This document shows, one piece after another, positions 1-5,460 of a stretch of DNA of 8,269 nucleotides (position 1 is its first letter; each line of letters opens with the position of its first letter). A program made the position numbers and the translations under genes. The stretch is from Kiritimatiellia bacterium (GTDB lineage Bacteria; Verrucomicrobiota; Kiritimatiellia; UBA8416; JABMPJ01): NCBI GenBank assembly GCA_029939545.1, contig JAOZSS010000103.1:1-8269 (forward strand), in the 5' to 3' direction. The notes below the pieces were generated by a model. The model did no database searches, was not told the origin of the DNA, and saw only the letters and a list, made by a program, of their open reading frames with translations.

Positions 1-14
1 AAAATGGGGGGCGC

Positions 15-52
15 TTAGTCGCATGAGTGAGAGCGGAAGACCGGTTACACCC
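15..52 (+). repeat. Left arm of window-end inverted repeat
   Basis: This stretch matches the reverse complement of 8217-8254 at 34 of 38 positions. All four differences are transitions. The similarity fades but continues toward base 1, so the repeat may extend beyond the window. In the frame starting at ATG 23 both copies read MS(E/G)SGRPVTP, and two of the three differences inside that ORF are silent, which hints that the repeat was once coding. The left copy lies just before a four-helix-bundle gene and the right copy just before a restriction-enzyme remnant. I do not recognise the repeat family. Confidence 0.7.
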
Positions 53-66
53 ACGAAGAGGGACCT

Positions 67-459
67 TTGGCGAGATCGTGCAATGTGAAACCGGAGGCCG
101 AGCTATGTGACTTGAAGGCTCGACTGGTGACGTTTGCTGTACGGGTGCTGCGTGTTGCCAGAGCGCTCCCGTCTGCCGTGGAAGGGAAACATATTGCGGG
201 ACAGATAGTGCGTAGTGGGTCTTCTCCTGTCCCGAACTACGCAGAGGCACAGGATGCGGAGTCAGCTGCGGATTTCGTCCACAAGCTGAAGATTGTGCTC
301 AAGGAACTGCGCGAGACAGAGGTGTGGCTGCGGATCATCGTTGAGTCAAATCTTCTTAAGAAAGCCTAAGTAGACCCCTTGCTTAAGGAGGCCGACGAGC
401 TGATCTCAATCTTCGTAGCATCGGTCAGCACAGCAAAGAAGAAGACCCGGAAGCGCTGA
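67..459 (+). pseudogene. Four-helix-bundle protein (23S rRNA intervening-sequence family), broken by an in-frame TAA
   Basis: The reading frame encodes a small helical protein of the four-helix-bundle family first described from intervening sequences in bacterial 23S rRNA genes. Its cellular role is not established. Family hallmarks seen are DLKARLVTFAVRVLRVARALP, IAGQIVRSGSSPVPNYAEA, SAADFVHKLKIVLKEL and ETEVWLRIIVESNL. A TAA at 367-369 stops the frame after 100 residues. The same frame then continues for 29 codons to a TGA at 457-459, reading VDPLLKEADELISIFVAS followed by a lysine-rich tail, which is the expected family C-terminus. This is therefore a single nonsense change, not a natural end. 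The start is TTG at 67 with a GAGGGA-like ribosome site about five bases upstream; GTG at 85 is an alternative. An ATG at 23 in another frame gives only about 21 codons. A GTTCG repeat follows directly. The family is clear; whether the shortened protein still works is unknown. Confidence 0.85.
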
Positions 460-473
460 CTCTGTTTTCCCCA

Positions 474-511
474 ACTTCGTAGTTCGACTGTTCACTTGTT
501 CAACTGTTCAC
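474..511 (+). repeat. GTTCG-family repeat, copy 1
   Basis: The sequence starts ACTTCGTAGTTCGACTGTTC and continues with two further TGTTC units. It aligns without gaps to the copy at 4896-4933, with about 8 mismatches in 38. It lies between the four-helix-bundle gene and the pseudouridine synthase. Read on the minus strand, it supplies the last residues (SEQLNK) and the TGA stop of the synthase. Confidence 0.75.
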
Positions 512-1241
512 TCTCCCGCCATTGTCCCGGTTTCAATCCCTTGAGCGTGAGGCTGCCTATCTGCGTACGGACGAGTCGATGGACCCGAAGTCCAGAGCGC
601 TCACACAAACGCCTGACCTGACGGTTGCGGCCTTCGCTCAGAACGAACTCAAGAATGACTTTCTGGCCCTGTTTCTCCCCGTTCGTCTTTCGGCTGTTCG
701 GCTGTTCGGTTGTTCGTCCTTCTCTCAGAACCTTTACCTGTACCGGCTGGGTTGTGTAGCCATCAATCTCGATAGGTCGTTCCAGATCGGAGAGCACCTC
801 TGGCGCTAATGATCCGGAGACGGTGGCACGATACACCTTCTCCTCTGCGAAGCGTGGGTGTGTCAGTCGTTCGATCAGGTCACCATCGTTTGAGAGCAGG
901 AGCAACCCCTCGCTGTCCTTGTCCAGGCGTCCCGCTGGCACAATGCGTTCAGGGATGCCCTCTAATAGCTCGAAGATGGTCTTGCCCTGCTTGGAAGACC
1001 GGCTACAGATATAGCCGCGCGGCTTGTAGAGGAGTATGGTCCGCTTGCCCTCCCGCTCCGCCGGCAACGGTGCCCCGCCAACCGTGATGCTGTCCTTGAG
1101 AGGATCCACCCGCTGTCCGGGCTCCGTCACAACCGTCCCGTTAACAGCCACCCGTCCTGCCGCAATAATCTCGGCACTCCCGCGCCGCGAAGCCACCCCA
1201 CGCTCCGCCAACACTTTCTGCAATCTCACTGCCCAAGCCAT
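492..1241 (-). CDS. rluB: rRNA pseudouridine synthase, RluB/RsuA family
   Basis: This enzyme converts a specific uridine of ribosomal RNA to pseudouridine in the cytoplasm. The 249-residue protein has an N-terminal S4 RNA-binding domain (about 5-50: LQKVLAERGVASRRGSAEII, then GRVAVNG) and an RsuA/RluB/E/F catalytic domain. The signature AGRLDKDSEGLLLLSNDG lies at 103-120, with the expected catalytic aspartate at 107. The family motif SEGRNRQVRRL is at 202-212. Length is normal for the family. The start is the ATG at 1241, although the ribosome site is weak. Two oddities stand out. Residues about 174-190 (RTTEQPNSRKT and neighbours) are encoded by a GTTCG repeat that expands a loop between two strands before the EGRNRQVRR motif. 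The last six residues and the stop codon come from another copy. The motifs are intact, so the protein is probably active. RluB is preferred over RluE/F or RsuA only by overall resemblance. Confidence 0.9.
   Translation of the reverse strand: MAWAVRLQKVLAERGVASRRGSAEIIAAGRVAVNGTVVTEPGQRVDPLKDSITVGGAPLPAEREGKRTILLYKPRGYICSRSSKQGKTIFELLEGIPERIVPAGRLDKDSEGLLLLSNDGDLIERLTHPRFAEEKVYRATVSGSLAPEVLSDLERPIEIDGYTTQPVQVKVLREGRTTEQPNSRKTNGEKQGQKVILEFVLSEGRNRQVRRLCERSGLRVHRLVRTQIGSLTLKGLKPGQWRESEQLNK
681..718 (+). repeat. GTTCG-family repeat inside rluB, copy 2
   Basis: Tandem TTCGGCTG units lie wholly within the rluB reading frame. On the coding strand they read RTTEQPNSRKT, and the insertion keeps the frame open. 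The peptide resembles the repeat-encoded tail of KorC (RTAEHSNSRTTK), so these are the same repeat read in the same frame and orientation relative to the gene. Confidence 0.8.
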
Positions 1242-1546
1242 GCCGCTACTCTACTGCGTGGAGAAGCCCGCGCAAAGCCGCAAAGACGCGAAGAAGAGAG
1301 GGTGAGAAACCACGGAGTCACTGAGGCACGGAGCAGCCTTCGCCGATGCTACGGGCGGGCCAAGGGAGAAAGAAGAAGAGGCTCTTCTGAATAATCTGTG
1401 GGTATTTAGGGAAACCTGAGAGCGCTGGCCAGCCTTTTTGTCTGGGTTTTTGGCGATTCTTGGCGGAATGTGGTGGGAAGGAATCTTGGTACGAGATATC
1501 GTCTAACAACTAGGCGGTTGGATTAAGGGTACTCGACGAAGAGTGT
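1242..1546. other. Intergenic stretch of decayed repeats, no intact gene
   Basis: This stretch lies between the rluB start and the GxxExxY remnant. At about 1270-1295 it holds a CGCAAAG/GACGCGAAG-type repeat of a kind common in such genomes. At 1307-1333 it holds one CCACGGAG arm. Around 1440-1465 a TTTTTGGCGATTCTTGGCGG string resembles another common dispersed repeat. The possible short reading frames do not look like proteins. I see no RNA gene. Confidence 0.6.
1307..1333 (+). repeat. CCACGGAGG-family repeat, left arm of pair 1
   Basis: It reads AAACCACGGAG, then a degenerate TCACTGAG, then GCACGGAG. It faces the inverted copy at 1686-1711 and the two bracket about 350 bp holding a GxxExxY gene remnant. 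It belongs to the same family as 3193-3219. Confidence 0.75.
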
Positions 1547-1681
1547 GGACGAAGAGAGGGACTGGAGCCAATTCACGAAGCTCAACTGCTGACCTACATG
1601 AGACTCACGGGTTGCCGTGTCGGTCTGCTCATCAATTTCAACGTTCCCATCCTGAAACACGGAATCAAACGAATGGTGCTC
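1547..1681 (+). pseudogene. GxxExxY-family protein, 3' fragment
   Basis: In the frame with a codon starting at 1568 the sequence reads GLEPIHEAQLLTYMRLTG then CRVGLLINFNVPILKHGI, ending KRMVL. This is the conserved C-terminal part of GxxExxY proteins, a small family with a nuclease-like fold and unknown function. No start codon and no N-terminal half are present. The frame opens after a TAG at 1511-1513, and the GxxExxY motif itself is absent. Beyond KRMVL the frame runs into the inverted CCACGGAGG repeat and ends at a TGA at 1760-1762, so the repeat supplies the tail. The fragment sits inside a pair of inverted repeats and is best read as the decayed cargo of that unit. The family call comes from recognising the C-terminal motif, and it is not expected to make a functional protein. 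Confidence 0.75.
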
Positions 1682-1685
1682 TTTC

Positions 1686-1711
1686 CTCCGTGCCGCTGTG
1701 CCTCCGTGGTT
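1686..1711 (-). repeat. CCACGGAGG-family repeat, right arm of pair 1
   Basis: On the minus strand it reads AACCACGGAGGCACAGCGG then CACGGAG. It is inverted relative to 1307-1333 and directly follows the GxxExxY fragment, leaving about 80 bases to the next gene start. Confidence 0.8.
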
Positions 1712-1774
1712 CAATTCCCTTTAGGCGTGAGTTTCATCCCGTCTTTGCTACATTGCTCCTGAATCTATGTGACT

Positions 1775-1783
1775 GAGGAGGGG
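1775..1783 (+). promoter_or_regulatory. Ribosome binding site of the UDP-sugar pyrophosphorylase gene
   Basis: The purine run GAGGAGGGG lies six bases upstream of ATG 1790. It decides the start: the in-frame GTG at 1769 lies before this site and would translate through it. Confidence 0.75.
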
Positions 1784-1789
1784 TATACC

Positions 1790-3187
1790 ATGGCTATGAC
1801 ATACGACGAGGCACTGGCGAAGCTGAAGGAGCAGGGACAGGAACACCTTCTGACGTTCTGGGAACAGTTGGACGATGAACAGCGGGAAGGGTTGTTGGCG
1901 CAGATCGAGGAGATCGATTTCGTAGATGTCGAGCGTATGCGTGCTGCCTTGGAACAGCATAAAGATGGTGTGGCTGCGTCGCTTGGTGCGTTTGAGCCGG
2001 CACCCGTCATCAAGCTTGCCGAAACGGGTGATCCCGACGTGCGCGAGCTAGGTCTGACCGCTTTGCGTGCGGGTAAGGTCGGGGTACTGCTGGTGGCGGG
2101 AGGACAGGGCTCACGGCTGGGCTACGATGGCCCCAAGGGATGCTACGAGATCGGCCCGATCACGAACGCGCCTCTCTTTGAGATTCACGCGCGCAAGATC
2201 CTGGCCCTGGAGAAGACGTACAACACCGAAGTGCCGTTCTATATCATGACCAGCGAGGCGAACGATGCGCCGACGCGTGAGTTCTTCAAGGCGAATGGCT
2301 GCTTCGGGCTGTCACCTGATCGTGTCATCTTTTTCACTCAGGGGATGTGGCCGGGACTGATGCCTGAAGGGAACTTGCTTCTCGATGGTCCCAACCATGT
2401 CTTTGTCAGCCCGGATGGACACGGTGGTATTCTAGCAGCGCTTCGGTGCCGTGGCGTGCTGCAGGACATGAACGATCGCGGACTTTGCACGCTCTTCTAT
2501 TTTCAGGTGGACAATCCCCTGATCGAGATTGCTGATCCTGATTTCATCGGTCTTCATCTGGCCAACGAGGCCGAGATCACCCTGAAGGTGTGCGCGAAAC
2601 GCGATCCCCAGGAAGGCCTTGGCATGGTGGTTACCAGGGACGGGCATTCCGAGGTGATCGAGTACAGCGACCTCACAGACGAGCAGAAAGAGGAGCGGAT
2701 GCCGGATGGACAGCTCCGGCTGCTCTATGGGAGTGTGGCAATTCACATCTTTACGCTCGGCTTTCTGCAGCGGGAAGCCGACCAGGCGTTGCCCCTTCAC
2801 GTGGCTCATAAGAAGGTGCCGTACTGTGATGAAACCGGTCGTATCGTCAAGCCGGACAGTCCCAACGCGTACAAGTTCGAGAAGTTCATCTTTGATGTAC
2901 TCCCCGATGCCGAACGCGCGCTGAATGTTGAGTTCGCGCGCGAAGAGGAGTTCTCCCCGGTTAAGAACGCCGAGGGCGACGACTCACCGGCCACCACCAA
3001 GCGCGACATGATCGCCAAGTGGGCCCGCTGGTTCGAGGCCTGTGGTGTCAGTGTCCCGCGCGACGCAGATGGAACCCCCACGGTTCTGATCGAGATCGAT
3101 CCCTGTTACGCGCTCAACGCAGAGGGGCTGAAGGCCAAACTCCCGCCCGACTTCAAGATCGATGGCGACGTCCTGCTCCGTGAATAG
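1790..3187 (+). CDS. UDP-sugar pyrophosphorylase (UDPGP type 1 / UAP1-like)
   Basis: It is predicted to join UTP with a sugar 1-phosphate (glucose or N-acetylglucosamine) to give a UDP-sugar and pyrophosphate, supplying envelope and glycan synthesis in the cytoplasm. The 465-residue protein is a full-length member of the eukaryote-like UDPGP family (PF01704), not GalU or GlmU. Motifs seen are the nucleotide-binding loop LVAGGQGSRLG (101-111) with GPKG (114-117), PFYIMTSEAND (149-159), SPDGHGG (207-213), VDNPL (240-244) with ADPDFIGLHL after it, KFEKFIFD (362-369) and FSPVKNAEGDDSPAT (388-402). An N-terminal helical region (1-90) precedes the catalytic fold, as in UAP1. The gene stands alone on the plus strand, between a repeat-rich region and a convergent neighbour, so it is probably transcribed by itself. 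Frame and length look intact. The sugar specificity cannot be read from sequence; the VDN and FEKFIFD motifs favour a UAP1-like enzyme. Confidence 0.9.
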   Translation: MAMTYDEALAKLKEQGQEHLLTFWEQLDDEQREGLLAQIEEIDFVDVERMRAALEQHKDGVAASLGAFEPAPVIKLAETGDPDVRELGLTALRAGKVGVLLVAGGQGSRLGYDGPKGCYEIGPITNAPLFEIHARKILALEKTYNTEVPFYIMTSEANDAPTREFFKANGCFGLSPDRVIFFTQGMWPGLMPEGNLLLDGPNHVFVSPDGHGGILAALRCRGVLQDMNDRGLCTLFYFQVDNPLIEIADPDFIGLHLANEAEITLKVCAKRDPQEGLGMVVTRDGHSEVIEYSDLTDEQKEERMPDGQLRLLYGSVAIHIFTLGFLQREADQALPLHVAHKKVPYCDETGRIVKPDSPNAYKFEKFIFDVLPDAERALNVEFAREEEFSPVKNAEGDDSPATTKRDMIAKWARWFEACGVSVPRDADGTPTVLIEIDPCYALNAEGLKAKLPPDFKIDGDVLLRE

Positions 3188-3192
3188 GTATT

Positions 3193-3219
3193 GAACCACG
3201 GAGGCACAGAGGCACGGAG
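3193..3219 (+). repeat. CCACGGAGG-family repeat, left arm of pair 2
   Basis: It holds AACCACGGAGGCACAGAGG followed by CACGGAG. The 19-base AACCACGGAGGCACAGAGG is exactly inverted at 3349-3367. It starts a few bases after the pyrophosphorylase stop codon. Confidence 0.85.
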
Positions 3220-3279
3220 AAGAAGAGTACGCCGAGAACCCAACCGCTCCGAGCACTCCTCCTTCTCCCCAAGGACAAC

Positions 3280-3327
3280 GTCACGAGAATCGTTCAGCGG
3301 GTATTCCCGCTGGGCGATTCTCGTGAC
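3280..3327. terminator. Strong hairpin between convergent genes, possible bidirectional terminator
   Basis: Positions 3280-3301 pair with 3306-3327 around a TATT loop. The stem is 22 bp, made of 20 Watson-Crick pairs and two positions that become G-U in one strand's RNA. It lies between the ends of two convergent genes, at the centre of the inverted CCACGGAGG arms. No clear T-tract follows on either strand, so it is not a classical intrinsic terminator. It could equally be the core of a small palindromic mobile element. The structure is certain; its role is inferred. Confidence 0.6.
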
Positions 3328-3348
3328 ACTCTTCTCCTCTTGCTCTTT

Positions 3349-3376
3349 CCTCTGTGCCTCCGTGGTTTCTTCCCTA
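3349..3376 (-). repeat. CCACGGAGG-family repeat, right arm of pair 2
   Basis: This is the inverted partner of 3193-3219, with 19 exact bases. It ends just downstream of the last codons of the ankyrin/SUMF1 gene, whose TAG stop (3374-3376) lies at its edge. Confidence 0.8.
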
Positions 3377-4807
3377 TTCCACGGGGGCGAGCACGACGCG
3401 GAAGCCGATGGTGTCATAACGGGAGCTAGGAGCGTCGAAGCCCTTGGTGTCGATCTCGAGACTGACCGGGTCCTCGAAGTCCCATCCGCCACCTTTTCGG
3501 ATCTTAAGCTGCCGTGACTCGGGGTCATACCAGTCGCGGCACCACTCCCACACATTGCCGGAGAGACCGTGGATCCCCCACTCGTTCACGCCGCCATCCG
3601 TAACGTCGCATGAGACGGGGTGGCCGTCATCGTAGTCTTCTATGCCTTTCCATTCCGGGAACGCATTGCGAGTGGAGGTGTCGGAATGGTTGCCGTGAAG
3701 GGGAGGCCAATCGTTACCCCATGGATAGTGCCGCTGGCGGCCGCATCGAGCCACGGCCACCCACTCGTCGCTCGTCGGCAGGCGACACCGCATTCCACGG
3801 GGCATGCTGTGTCGGAAGTAGGTGTTGAGCCATTCGCAGAAGGCCCGGGCATCAAACCAACTGACCATCACGGCCGGCTGCTCGTCGCCGTTCAGAGAAA
3901 AGTCCTCTCGCACCCCGCTGTCATGCGATGGCCGGAAGTGCCGGAACTGGCCATTGCTGACCTCGTACGCGCCCATCCACAGGTCGACATCCGGCACCCA
4001 TACGAACGTCAGAACCTGGGTCCGCCCCAGCACGATCATCCGTGTATCGCCGCTGCGTGGTGGTGGTGGATCTTCTCGGAGTACAAGTGGCGGCTGGTGA
4101 CTGATGCCGATTTCGGGAGGGGTTTCAGGCTGAGGGAGGCTCACGGTAGAGGGCAGGTTGGTGTCAAGAACCCGGATCTCCATACGGTAGGGAGCCCGGT
4201 TGGACACCGCGATATCGATACCTTCGTTAACGGCCTGGAAGGCGAGAAGGACGGCACTGTCTTCCGCGCGCTGGGCTACAGCCCAGTGCAGGGGGGTTTG
4301 CCCCGACTCCGTTTGCGCCGCCACGGCCTGGCCTGTCTGGATCAGCAGGCGTACGCTGTTGGTGGCATTGCGGCTGGCCGCCCAGTGAAGCGGCGTGATT
4401 CCACTGTCGGTTACCGCCGCCATGTTGGCACCGCTTGCGATGAGTCTCTGGATAGCGTTGGTGGCGTTCTCGGCTGCGGCCCAGTGAAGCGACGTGAAGC
4501 CGCCCGCGCTCGGGGCATCAACCCATGCGCCATGAGCAACCAACAGGGCGATCACGTCGGCGCGGTTGAGTGCCGAGGCCAGATGCAGCGGAGTAACACC
4601 ACCGTCGGCCGCCGTGTTGGCCAGCGTTGATCCGCCCGCGTTGAGACAGCGCGCTACGTCGTCGACGTTGCCTTCGCGAATGAGCGTGAAGAGGTTGCAG
4701 GGCGCGGCCATGGTTGGCGGTGCCGGAACAAGAAGGCAGATCATACAAATGAGTCTACGAACAGCCGAACAGCCGAACAGCCGAACTACGAAGGACGAAG
4801 AAGACAT
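3374..4807 (-). CDS. Secreted ankyrin-repeat protein with a C-terminal SUMF1/FGE-type domain
   Basis: From the start at 4807 the protein has 477 residues. It begins with a signal-peptide-like segment (1-34: charged VRR, hydrophobic LICMICLLV, likely cleavage near TMA-AP). About five ankyrin repeats follow at 38-195 (GVTPLHLAS, GFTSLHWAA, GITPLHWAA, GQTPLHWAV). A proline-rich linker at about 222-254 leads to a formylglycine-generating-enzyme-fold domain at 270-475. Its hallmarks are YEVSNGQFRHF, CRLPTSDEW, YPWGND, GLSGNVWEWCRDWYD and GFRVV. The catalytic cysteines of true sulfatase-activating enzymes, expected after the RKGGGWD motif, are absent, so it is more likely a binding or structural domain. 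The start is uncertain: the frame is open to a GTG at 4885, with ATGs at 4861, 4807 and 4744. The 4807 start gives the best signal peptide, whose n-region (FVVRLFGCSAVRR) is encoded by a GTTCG repeat. The gene follows korC on the same strand with an 86-base gap. Confidence 0.8.
   Translation of the reverse strand: MSSSSFVVRLFGCSAVRRLICMICLLVPAPPTMAAPCNLFTLIREGNVDDVARCLNAGGSTLANTAADGGVTPLHLASALNRADVIALLVAHGAWVDAPSAGGFTSLHWAAAENATNAIQRLIASGANMAAVTDSGITPLHWAASRNATNSVRLLIQTGQAVAAQTESGQTPLHWAVAQRAEDSAVLLAFQAVNEGIDIAVSNRAPYRMEIRVLDTNLPSTVSLPQPETPPEIGISHQPPLVLREDPPPPRSGDTRMIVLGRTQVLTFVWVPDVDLWMGAYEVSNGQFRHFRPSHDSGVREDFSLNGDEQPAVMVSWFDARAFCEWLNTYFRHSMPRGMRCRLPTSDEWVAVARCGRQRHYPWGNDWPPLHGNHSDTSTRNAFPEWKGIEDYDDGHPVSCDVTDGGVNEWGIHGLSGNVWEWCRDWYDPESRQLKIRKGGGWDFEDPVSLEIDTKGFDAPSSRYDTIGFRVVLAPVE
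4756..4800 (-). repeat. GTTCG-family repeat in the ankyrin/SUMF1 signal sequence, copy 3
   Basis: This is a tandem CGAACAGC unit array. Bases 4774-4793 are the exact reverse complement of 4897-4916 (20 bp), so the korC/ankyrin gap is enclosed by an inverted pair. On the minus strand it codes for SSFVVRLFGCSAVRRL in the ankyrin/SUMF1 gene. Confidence 0.85.
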
Positions 4808-4893
4808 CCTGCTGTGTTCCAATCCCTTGTGTTTATGACTGATCCTGTGCGCTTCACGCATACTAGCTTTCACGCAAGCAACCACGCGCTTCC

Positions 4894-5460
4894 CTACTTC
4901 GTAGTTCGGCTGTTCGAATGTTCGGCTGTTCGTACTTCCCTATGGTTCATCCCAATCTCAAGGGCTTTGATGTTCAGGTCGATGAGCGCTTTGGGTTTTC
5001 CCGACAGCTCATTGCGGATGCAGTCCTCTAGCGCTTCAGCCGGGACGCAGTCGTTAGAGGCAAGATAGGCGCCCATCATTACGAAGTTGGCAACGCGGAT
5101 ATCGCCGAGATCGTTGGCAATGTCGGTGGCCCTGATGGCGGAGACTGGTCCGGCGTCGGGCGCTTCGCACAGGGATGTGTTCAAGATGACTCGCGTATTA
5201 TCGGTACGACGAGGGATGAAACGTATCGCACTCTCCTGGTTCAGAATCAGCATGGCCTCAAACTGGTCGGGGACCGGACTGTGGATCTCCTCACTCGACA
5301 GCACAATCTGGCAGTTGGATGTGCCGCCGCGCACCTCGGCACCGTAGGCGGGAAAATAGGTCACATGCGGCACGCCGCTCATGCCGCCCTGCGCGAGAAT
5401 ACGACCGATCAGGAGGATGCCTTGGCCGCCGGATCCGGCGATGAGTACCCGCTCAAGCAT
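4894..5460 (-). CDS. korC: 2-oxoacid:ferredoxin oxidoreductase, gamma subunit
   Basis: This is the gamma subunit of the ferredoxin-dependent 2-oxoacid oxidoreductase encoded by the operon. The 188-residue protein has the family glycine motif IAGSGGQGILLIGR (7-20) and the conserved YFPAYGAEVRGGTSNC (35-50). The start is ATG 5460, with a GGGGAGG ribosome site six bases upstream. It overlaps the end of korB by eight bases; an in-frame upstream ATG at 5505 lies inside korB and is rejected. The usual family end is near ALEIGM (166-171). Here about 15 further residues (REVRTAEHSNSRTTK) are encoded by a GTTCG repeat, which also provides the TAG stop. It is the last of the four kor genes. The 2-oxoacid used (2-oxoglutarate or a branched-chain 2-oxoacid) cannot be told from this subunit. 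Confidence 0.9.
   Translation of the reverse strand: MLERVLIAGSGGQGILLIGRILAQGGMSGVPHVTYFPAYGAEVRGGTSNCQIVLSSEEIHSPVPDQFEAMLILNQESAIRFIPRRTDNTRVILNTSLCEAPDAGPVSAIRATDIANDLGDIRVANFVMMGAYLASNDCVPAEALEDCIRNELSGKPKALIDLNIKALEIGMNHREVRTAEHSNSRTTK
4896..4940 (+). repeat. GTTCG-family repeat at the korC 3' end, copy 4
   Basis: The array reads ACTTCGTAGTTCGGCTGTTC and onward. It encodes the C-terminal tail of KorC on the minus strand. Bases 4897-4916 are exactly inverted at 4774-4793 (20 bp), and bases 4915-4940 are exactly inverted at 7567-7592 (26 bp). Confidence 0.85.

Noticed and set aside
15..52. Integron attC site
   Set aside because: GTTACAC does not fit the GTTRRRY core, and I could not find the paired inner boxes or an integrase.
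367..369. TAA as a programmed readthrough or recoded codon
   Set aside because: The other genes in the window use TAG, TGA and TAA in ways consistent with normal stops, so a simple nonsense mutation is the plainer explanation.
681..718. CRISPR-like array
   Set aside because: The tandem GTTCG units are only about 8-10 bases long, with no unique spacers and no cas genes nearby.
3106..3555. 149-codon minus-strand frame across the convergent region
   Set aside because: It reads through the CCACGGAGG repeats and the ends of two real genes; the coding appearance is an artefact of the repeats.
3620..4630. 336-codon open frame on the plus strand
   Set aside because: It lies opposite the ankyrin/SUMF1 gene, has no recognisable family, and mirrors that gene's GC-rich codons.
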